A stretch of DNA of 64,000 bases, taken from Olleya marilimosa CAM030. Lineage in GTDB: Bacteria; Bacteroidota; Bacteroidia; Flavobacteriales; Flavobacteriaceae. Positions 59,372 to 64,000 of this stretch are shown piece after piece (the first letter of the stretch is position 1; each line of letters opens with the position of its first letter). A program made the translations under genes and the position numbers. The DNA lies in contig NZ_JADR01000001.1 in assembly GCF_000518485.1 (NCBI RefSeq), positions 62,001 to 126,000 on the forward strand, in the 5' to 3' direction. A model generated the notes under the pieces. The model was not told where the DNA came from. It did no database searches and saw only the letters and a list, made by a program, of their open reading frames with translations.

Positions 59372-60628
59372 TTAATGTCCGTGTTCCAGTTCGCCCTTGA
59401 CCATTTCCGAAGACAGGTTATAAGCTCCGTTTATCACGACTTTGGCATCCTTTGAAACTTCGGCAGGCAGGTTGACTTCAACAAAGCCTAAATCAGTAAT
59501 ACCAACCGTTACGGGTATCATTTTAAATTTCATTTTGTCCGCTTCCATTTCTTCATCTTCATCCAAAATAAAAATAAAGGATTGCTCGCCTTCTTTTATA
59601 ATGGCAGCTTCCGGTACGGCAAAACCCTTTTTCTCGCCTTGCACTATTCGCCCTTCCACATACATACCCGGCAATAGGTTTTTATCCTTGTTTTCAATAT
59701 CTGCCAGAACTTCCAAAGCTTTTGGGTCTGTATTGAAGGTTTTACCAACAGACCGAACGGTTGCTTTAAGCAGTTCATCTGGACGAGAGGCCGTGGAAAA
59801 ATATATCTGTTGCCCTTGCTTGATTTGCTTTATGTCCTTCTCATATACTTTGAAGTTGACATAAATTTTTGAGTTGTCGCTTATCGAGAACATTTTGGAT
59901 TGTTGTGCCACGTAATCGCCAAGGCTAATCATTACTTCATCCACATACCCACTTATAGGCGAGGTAATGGGAACAGCGGAATATATCTGTCCTTCCGCCA
60001 CTTTGTCCGGGTTAATGCTCAACAGTCTCAATTGGGACCGCAAACCATTGACGCTGGATGTTGTAGAACGAAATTTTGACTGTGCCATTTGAAATTCCTT
60101 GCCAGAAGAAACACCTTTATCATAAAGAGTCTGCTTGCGCTCAAAATCCTGTTTCAAAAAGACCAATTCATCATTTTTTTCCTGATAATCTTGTTGCATT
60201 GCAATGATATCAGGGTGTTCTATATATGCCAACACCTGTCCTTTGCTTACGTTATCTCCGGGTATTACTTTTATGGAACTCACATTTCCACCAACAAAAG
60301 GACTTATGTTCGCCTTGTCCTGTGGGAAAAGTTCCAGCGTTCCTGTTACCTTAATGTTGTTCCCTAAATTGCGTTCCTCCAAAAGTTTCATTTCCAAACC
60401 TATGGTTTCGGCCTGTTGCTTTGTGAGTTCCACAACGCCTTCTTCCTCGCTGTGACCTTCTTCTTCTCCTTCACTGTGGCCTTCCTCGCCGTGTGCATCT
60501 TCTCCAGCTTCATTGGTTTTTGATACGCCTTCGGCTTCGTTATGCCCAAGTTCAGATTTTGGGGCATCATTACAACTCATAAACATAAGTGTAAATAATA
60601 CGGTACTTACTAATAGTATATTCTTCAT
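59372..60628 (-). CDS. RND efflux periplasmic adaptor (CzcB/CusB-like lipoprotein)
   Basis: I choose ATG 60628 (418 residues), which starts a lipoprotein signal MKNILLVSTVLFTLMFMSC (Cys19). A His/Glu-rich stretch follows (GHSEGEEEGHSEEEG), likely metal-binding. The adaptor fold has the lipoyl-like half (SPFVGGNVSSIKVIPGDNVSKGQVLAYI), a helical hairpin and a beta-barrel end. It links the RND pump to the outer-membrane channel. The gene lies 16 bases after the CzcA-type pump on the same strand. Confidence 0.93.
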   Translation of the reverse strand: MKNILLVSTVLFTLMFMSCNDAPKSELGHNEAEGVSKTNEAGEDAHGEEGHSEGEEEGHSEEEGVVELTKQQAETIGLEMKLLEERNLGNNIKVTGTLELFPQDKANISPFVGGNVSSIKVIPGDNVSKGQVLAYIEHPDIIAMQQDYQEKNDELVFLKQDFERKQTLYDKGVSSGKEFQMAQSKFRSTTSSVNGLRSQLRLLSINPDKVAEGQIYSAVPITSPISGYVDEVMISLGDYVAQQSKMFSISDNSKIYVNFKVYEKDIKQIKQGQQIYFSTASRPDELLKATVRSVGKTFNTDPKALEVLADIENKDKNLLPGMYVEGRIVQGEKKGFAVPEAAIIKEGEQSFIFILDEDEEMEADKMKFKMIPVTVGITDLGFVEVNLPAEVSKDAKVVINGAYNLSSEMVKGELEHGH

Positions 60629-60644
60629 TTCTCTTTTTTTAAGG

Positions 60645-63600
60645 TTATAAATTGCCCAATTGATATTGCATATCAATGGTCTGCTGGTTAAACTGATTGA
60701 TGTATTGTAAATGGTTTTGTTTAATGCGGATGGCACTATTGAGAATCGTGATGTAATTGACGTAATCTATTTCGCCTTCTTTAGATGCCAATTGTGCGGT
60801 GGTAATTTGTTCTTCTGCCAAGAGTAGTGCGCCTTCTTCGTAATATTGCAAAATCTTCTTTGTTTTTTCAAGGGATTTGGTCAATTGCGACACACGACTT
60901 TCCGTGACCGCCTTTTGTTCCAAATATTGATTCTCTGCTACCATTGCGTCTGCCTTGGCTGCCTTGACCCTCGACTTCTGGGGAAAAAACCATAACGGAA
61001 TGCTAATACCTGCCTGATAGGTGTTGAAGCCTGACACTTCATCCACAACCTGTCTGCCATACGATAAGCTGAATTTCGGTAGGAATTGTGATTTCTCAAC
61101 GCCCACGTTTGCTTTACTTACTTCGGCATTTTGCAAGGCATATTGCAACATTGGGTTATTCGCTACCGAAGTGGAATCTAATGTCGCCATAAAATCCAAT
61201 GTTTTGTATGGTTCACTAATCGTTTCAATGGATTCATCCGTTCCCAAATATTGTTTTAAGGCACGTTTGGCTATTTCAATATCATCAAAGGCTTGTTGCC
61301 TTAATACTTGAATCTGTTGAAATTCGGAAGAGGCTGAAATAAATTCCAATTTGCCTGTTTCTCCCGTATCATACCGAAGTTGGGCAGCGGTCTTAAAATT
61401 GGCATAAATACTGTCCAGTTGGTCTGCAAAGCGCAACTGCGCCTTATAATAATTTATTTGGTCATACGCTTGCATCACATTACGCACCAATTGTTGTTCA
61501 CTGGCCACATAAAACTTTTCTCCCAAGGCAATACGCTCTTTGTAAAACTTCGATTTTGAAAAACCGGAAAGCAAATCAATGTTGCCCTGTTGCACACCAA
61601 CGGTTGTCTGCACTCCAGGAAGATTATTTCCATATTCTTCTTTGCCCGTGAAAACTTGAGTGCTACCAAGGTCAAAACTCGTTCCCTTTAGTGCCTTTTC
61701 CCGTTCAATAAATGCTTGGCTCTCTTTAAGTGATGGATAATTCTGTTTAGCCATAGCAATAGCCTCATCAATGGTCAAGGTCTTTGGGATTGTACCATCT
61801 TGATTGGTGTCTTGGGCAAATGAAGTACCAGAAGCCATCAAACCTCCAACCATCAATAATACGGTTACAATATTGGTTGATTTTTTAATATAACTTACAT
61901 CTCCACCATTGTCCTTCTTTTCTTTTCGGGATTCCAGCCAATAATAAAGAATAGGAATAACCACCAAGGTCAGAAATGTTGCCGTAAGCATTCCTCCAAT
62001 GACTACTGTCGCCAAAGGTCGCTGTACTTCTGCACCACCAGAGGTAGAAATCGCCATTGGGATAAAACCCATAATTGTTGTAATGGCTGTTAATAAAATT
62101 GGACGTAAACGTTCGTGCGTTGCTTCGTATATACGTTTTTTTAAATCTGTCATTCCACTGTCTTTTAATTCATTGAATTTGTTTATGAGTATGAGTCCGT
62201 TTAATACGGCAACTCCGAAGAGCACGATAAACCCGACTCCGGCAGAAATACTGAAAGGCATTCCACGAATCAACAAAACGAAAACACCACCAATGGTCGC
62301 CAAAGGCACTGCCATATAGATCATCAAGGCCTGTGTAACTGAATTTAAAGCAAAGTAAAGCAGAACAAATATTGTTAATAGAACGATTGGAACTACAATC
62401 ATCAATCGGTCTGAAGCACGTTGAAGGTTTTCGAAAGAACCTCCGTAGGTTACAAAATAACCTGGTGGCAGTTTCACGTCCGTTTCCAATTTTTGTTGAA
62501 TTTCCTCGACCATCGATTTTACATCGCGCCCACGAACATTGACCCCTACCGAAATACGACGGGAGGTATTGTCCCTTGAAATCTGCATCGGACCTGGCTT
62601 ATAGCTGATATCTGCAACCTCCTTTAAAGGTACTTGTGCACCGTTTGGCAGGTCTATGAAAAGGTTTTTTAAGCTATTGATGTCTTGTCGATATTCCTCT
62701 GCCAAACGAATGACCACATCGAATCGTTTTTCCCCTTCAAAAATGACTCCTGCCTGTTCTCCAGAAAATGAAGCACTTACATAATCATTCAGCTTGTCAA
62801 CGGTTACACCGTATTGTGCCATTTTTGCCCGGTTATACACCACTGTCATTTGTGGCAAACCGCTTGTAGCTTCTACATTGAGGTCAGCCGCTCCGGGAAC
62901 GGTTCTGATGACCGCTGCGATTTCCTGTACCTTGTCTGCCAAAACGCCTAAATCTTCTCCGTACAGTTTGATTGCCACGTCCTCACGAACCCCTGTAAGC
63001 AATTCATTAAAACGAAGTTCTACAGGTTGGGTAAACACGAAATTTACGCCGGGAACTACTGAAATTTTTTCCTGTATTTTTTCTATCAGTTCTTCTTTAC
63101 TATCTGCGGAAGTCCATTTACTCTTATCTTTTTCAAGAATAATATAACTATCGGCAATATCCATAGGCATCGGGTCTGTCGGTATTTCGGCCACACCAAT
63201 CCTAGAAACTACTGTTTTTACTTCCGGAAACTCATTGATTAACTTCTGAAGTTTCTCTGAAGCCTCAATAGATTCTGTAAGACTGCTCCCCGGTTTTATC
63301 AATGCTTGAAATGCAATATCGCCTTCATCAAATTTAGGGACAAATTCTGCTCCCATATTGCTGAAAATAAATCCTGAAATCAAAAGCAAGGAAACCGCGC
63401 CTATAACCACACCTGCCCGAAAGCGAAGTGCAAAATTTAATATAGGCAGATAGATACGATTCAGAACATCCATAATTTTATCACTGAACCTATCAATCTT
63501 GTTTTCAAACTTGGCGAACCAACTATTTTGATTTTTAGCAGGTTTTAAAAATAATGATGACATCATTGGCACGTAGGTAAGACAAAGGATAATCGCTCCT

Positions 63601-64000
63601 AAAACGGCAAAACCAAATGTAAATGCCATTGGCCGGAACATTTTCCCTTCCACACCGGTCAAAAAAAGAATCGGTGTAAAAACTATAAGAACAATTAGTT
63701 GACCGAAGAAGGCAGAATTCATCATTTTACTTGAAGAATCATAGGCGATTTCATCCATTTCAGCTTGGTTGATGGCGGTTGTGGATTTTTTCATCCGTTG
63801 ATGAATGTGGAAAACCGCTCCTTCCACGATAATCACCGCTCCATCTACAATAATTCCAAAATCGATCGCACCCAAGGACATTAAATTTGCCCAAATGCCA
63901 AATTGTTTCATCAAAATAAATGCAAATAATAGACATAAAGGGATTATCGAAGCTGCTATCAAGCCACCACGGAAGCTTCCCAAAAGTAAGACCAAAACAA
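60645..64000 (-). CDS. CzcA/CusA-type RND metal pump fused to a TolC-like outer-membrane factor (N-terminus cut)
   Basis: The frame is open to the right edge, so only about 1,117 C-terminal residues are seen. The pump part has the proton/metal relay DFGIIVDGAVIIVE in the fourth membrane helix and typical CzcA features (SRIGVAEIPTDPMP, DLNVEATSGLPQM). At about residue 740 of the visible part a second signal-peptide-like stretch (VLLMVGGLMASGTSFAQ) begins a TolC/CzcC-type domain (LTIDEAIAMAKQNYPSLKES) to the end. So inner-membrane pump and outer-membrane channel are one polypeptide, as in some Bacteroidota. Substrates likely Co, Zn, Cd or Cu. Confidence 0.92.
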   Translation of the reverse strand, partial: VLVLLLGSFRGGLIAASIIPLCLLFAFILMKQFGIWANLMSLGAIDFGIIVDGAVIIVEGAVFHIHQRMKKSTTAINQAEMDEIAYDSSSKMMNSAFFGQLIVLIVFTPILFLTGVEGKMFRPMAFTFGFAVLGAIILCLTYVPMMSSLFLKPAKNQNSWFAKFENKIDRFSDKIMDVLNRIYLPILNFALRFRAGVVIGAVSLLLISGFIFSNMGAEFVPKFDEGDIAFQALIKPGSSLTESIEASEKLQKLINEFPEVKTVVSRIGVAEIPTDPMPMDIADSYIILEKDKSKWTSADSKEELIEKIQEKISVVPGVNFVFTQPVELRFNELLTGVREDVAIKLYGEDLGVLADKVQEIAAVIRTVPGAADLNVEATSGLPQMTVVYNRAKMAQYGVTVDKLNDYVSASFSGEQAGVIFEGEKRFDVVIRLAEEYRQDINSLKNLFIDLPNGAQVPLKEVADISYKPGPMQISRDNTSRRISVGVNVRGRDVKSMVEEIQQKLETDVKLPPGYFVTYGGSFENLQRASDRLMIVVPIVLLTIFVLLYFALNSVTQALMIYMAVPLATIGGVFVLLIRGMPFSISAGVGFIVLFGVAVLNGLILINKFNELKDSGMTDLKKRIYEATHERLRPILLTAITTIMGFIPMAISTSGGAEVQRPLATVVIGGMLTATFLTLVVIPILYYWLESRKEKKDNGGDVSYIKKSTNIVTVLLMVGGLMASGTSFAQDTNQDGTIPKTLTIDEAIAMAKQNYPSLKESQAFIEREKALKGTSFDLGSTQVFTGKEEYGNNLPGVQTTVGVQQGNIDLLSGFSKSKFYKERIALGEKFYVASEQQLVRNVMQAYDQINYYKAQLRFADQLDSIYANFKTAAQLRYDTGETGKLEFISASSEFQQIQVLRQQAFDDIEIAKRALKQYLGTDESIETISEPYKTLDFMATLDSTSVANNPMLQYALQNAEVSKANVGVEKSQFLPKFSLSYGRQVVDEVSGFNTYQAGISIPLWFFPQKSRVKAAKADAMVAENQYLEQKAVTESRVSQLTKSLEKTKKILQYYEEGALLLAEEQITTAQLASKEGEIDYVNYITILNSAIRIKQNHLQYINQFNQQTIDMQYQLGNL

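Larger units (their letters stand above)
29022..64000. mobile_element. Integrative and conjugative element of CTnDOT/Tra type (right end beyond window)
   Basis: The chromosome's character changes at the tRNA-Pro 3' end. An IntDOT-like integrase, an ORF6N protein, a tra operon, a defence cassette, DNA replication/regulation genes with RteC, and metal efflux genes follow without interruption. Coding sequence from about 32 kb on looks visibly less AT-rich than the first 29 kb (not computed). The left attachment site is expected in the tRNA 3' end (about 29000-29021); the right end and att repeat are not in the window. No relaxase or VirD4-type coupling protein is seen. Confidence 0.85.

Noticed and set aside
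29022-64000. CRISPR array or restriction-modification genes in the element
   Set aside because: No regularly spaced repeats and no methyltransferase motifs were seen. The only defence genes are the Gabija-type cassette.

Overview
The window is from a low-GC, marine-type member of the Flavobacteriaceae (Bacteroidota). This rests on gldI (gliding motility), DUF5606, DUF5683 and WbqC proteins, a cyclophilin-FKBP fusion, split methylmalonyl-CoA mutase genes, promoters with the Bacteroidota TAnnTTTG -7 element (clearest ahead of ndk), and conjugation genes of the Bacteroides CTnDOT/Tra type. I cannot name the genus from sequence alone.

Bases 1-29021 are ordinary chromosome: lysine biosynthesis (dapD, dapB), ruvX, def, mazG, gldI and nrnA, ndk, two cold shock genes, recF with a DUF721 gene, ribH, mutL, two rhomboid proteases, lepB, parAB, both methylmalonyl-CoA mutase subunits, divIC and udk. 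Oddities here are a three-copy 58-bp tandem repeat spanning the end of mazG, a 640-bp gene-free stretch with stacked hairpins, a broken lipoprotein gene, and a MutL whose endonuclease motifs look degraded. The chromosome part ends at tRNA-Pro(UGG).

From tRNA-Pro to the right edge lies an integrative and conjugative element, cut off by the window. An IntDOT-like tyrosine recombinase sits just inside. It is followed by an ORF6N protein, a cation diffusion facilitator, a transfer operon (traE-F-G-I-J-K-M-N, minus strand), and an amidase. Next come a defence cassette, DNA replication/regulation genes (DnaC-like ATPase, replication-initiator-like protein, helix-turn-helix protein, RteC) and a metal-resistance region. 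No relaxase or coupling ATPase is visible, so the mobilisation genes are either beyond 64000 or lost.

The defence cassette is a Gabija-type pair: an OLD-family ATPase/TOPRIM nuclease (GajA) overlapping a UvrD-like helicase (GajB). A third co-directional gene follows, carrying a PD-(D/E)xK-type nuclease signature. A three-gene arrangement with a second nuclease is the best candidate here for something not well described.

The metal region (about 48950 to the right edge, all minus strand) encodes a CzcA-type RND pump fused in frame to its TolC-like outer-membrane partner, and its CzcB adaptor. It also has a PII-like protein, two Fur-family regulators, a SpoIIAA-like protein, a P1B-4 ATPase (SPC and HEGST motifs), a dihydrolipoyl dehydrogenase and an acyl-carrier-like protein that has lost its attachment serine. 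A CDF transporter, a second lipoprotein signal peptidase, a P1B-2 ATPase and two paralogous tiny membrane proteins complete it. It looks built for efflux of divalent metals such as Zn, Cd, Co and Fe.
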